Below are positions 33,649 to 34,027 of a stretch of DNA of 34,027 bases, piece by piece. The position numbers and the translations under genes were made by a program. The notes under the pieces were generated by a model, which made no database searches, was not told the origin of the DNA, and saw only the letters and a program-made list of their open reading frames with translations. Location of the stretch: contig JBBQNN010000044.1 of the NCBI GenBank assembly GCA_038329965.1, forward strand, positions 1-34,027. The letters are read 5' to 3'. This DNA comes from QHCA01 sp003244095 (GTDB taxonomy: Bacteria; Actinomycetota; Actinomycetes; Mycobacteriales; QHCA01). The first letter of the stretch is position 1. Each line of letters opens with the position of its first letter.

Positions 33649-34027
33649 CCGCGGCCCGGACGGGTTTCATCGCGAGCACGACGCCCAGGAGTAGGACGCC
33701 GAGCAGCCAACCGGCGATGACGTCACTGAGCCAGTGATAGTCCAAGGCGATCATCGACAGGCCGGCCGCGGCCGCGAGTGCCGCGGTGATCGCGAGGCGG
33801 GCGCCCCGGCCGAGGGCGCGCCGGGCCCGGTCACCGAGGGTCGCCGCGAACTCCAGTACGAGGCCCCAGCAGACGATCGCGTTGATCGCGTGACCGGAGG
33901 GGTACGAGGAGCCGCCGGCATGCACGCCGTCATGCCCACTGCTCGGTGCGACGCGGCCGACGGCGGCCTTGAACACCAGGACCACGATCGCGAGGCCGAC
34001 CAGGGCGCCGAGCGCGACGAGCAGTGG
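33623..34027 (-). CDS. PAP2-superfamily membrane phosphatase, C-terminal part (runs off the right edge)
   Basis: At least 134 residues are present. The phosphatase motifs are KAAVGRVAP (motif 1, Lys and Arg present), YPSGHA (motif 2) and the last motif in SMIALDYHWLSDV, where His and Asp are kept but the usual Arg after Ser is Met. Three or four membrane helices surround them. It probably dephosphorylates a lipid phosphate such as undecaprenyl pyrophosphate or phosphatidate. The missing motif-3 Arg may lower activity or reflect a subfamily. The start lies outside the window. It overlaps the DUF1015 gene tail to tail by 26 bp. Confidence 0.82.
   Translation of the reverse strand, partial: PLLVALGALVGLAIVVLVFKAAVGRVAPSSGHDGVHAGGSSYPSGHAINAIVCWGLVLEFAATLGDRARRALGRGARLAITAALAAAAGLSMIALDYHWLSDVIAGWLLGVLLLGVVLAMKPVRAAVSREAPRG

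Overview
The window is high-GC actinobacterial DNA. Orphan regulators, leaderless-type promoters (TAnnnT 6-8 nt before a start codon) and gene order point to an actinomycete, most likely Micromonosporaceae; that placement is an inference. About 31 protein genes (several broken), three tRNA genes, a dead integrative element and a dispersed inverted-repeat family can be supported.

Left part (1-5.9 kb): the N-terminus of a tyrosine integrase lies next to tRNA-Lys(CTT), suggesting that a larger integrated element continues beyond the left edge. Then come an L,D-transpeptidase lipoprotein, a tightly overlapping minus-strand operon (AlkB, VanX-like dipeptidase, DUF3467), tRNA-His(GTG), oligoribonuclease and an orphan peptide-type ABC binding lipoprotein.

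6.1-10.7 kb: a complete phosphorelay (membrane hybrid histidine kinase with two receivers and an HPt, then a receiver-GGDEF diguanylate cyclase). The cyclase's last 80 codons overlap, antisense, a 67-residue zinc-ribbon gene. A Sfp-type phosphopantetheinyl transferase follows.

10.7-15.1 kb: a phospholipid operon (CDP-alcohol phosphatidyltransferase, CdsA-like, PlsC-like) in which the first and third genes carry frameshifts, then fossil gene pieces, then a 1.2-kb remnant element bounded by a perfect 38-bp duplication of the 3' half of tRNA-Arg(TCT). The remnant holds an integrase broken by two frameshifts and loss of a catalytic arginine.

15.1-34 kb: core chromosome. A DoxX-Rieske fusion and an orphan acyl carrier protein precede a block matching, from memory, the Mycobacterium tuberculosis neighbourhood Rv2466c-Rv2478c: SSB paralogue, EttA, truncated haemoglobin O, HNH nuclease, CtaJ-like and DUF5130 respiratory-supercomplex proteins, aminopeptidase N and the DsbA-like mycothiol-type oxidoreductase. 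Two acetyltransferases, MscS, an amidase and 4-alpha-glucanotransferase are interspersed. An aldehyde dehydrogenase, an EcsC-like protein, a DUF1015 protein and a partial PAP2 phosphatase close the window.

No single new defence or biosynthetic system is evident. The most rewarding signals are the REPIN-like repeat family that supplies or abuts stop codons, the dead tRNA-Arg element, the nested antisense gene in the cyclase, and a leaderless 11-codon ORF coupled by ATGA to the CtaJ-like gene.
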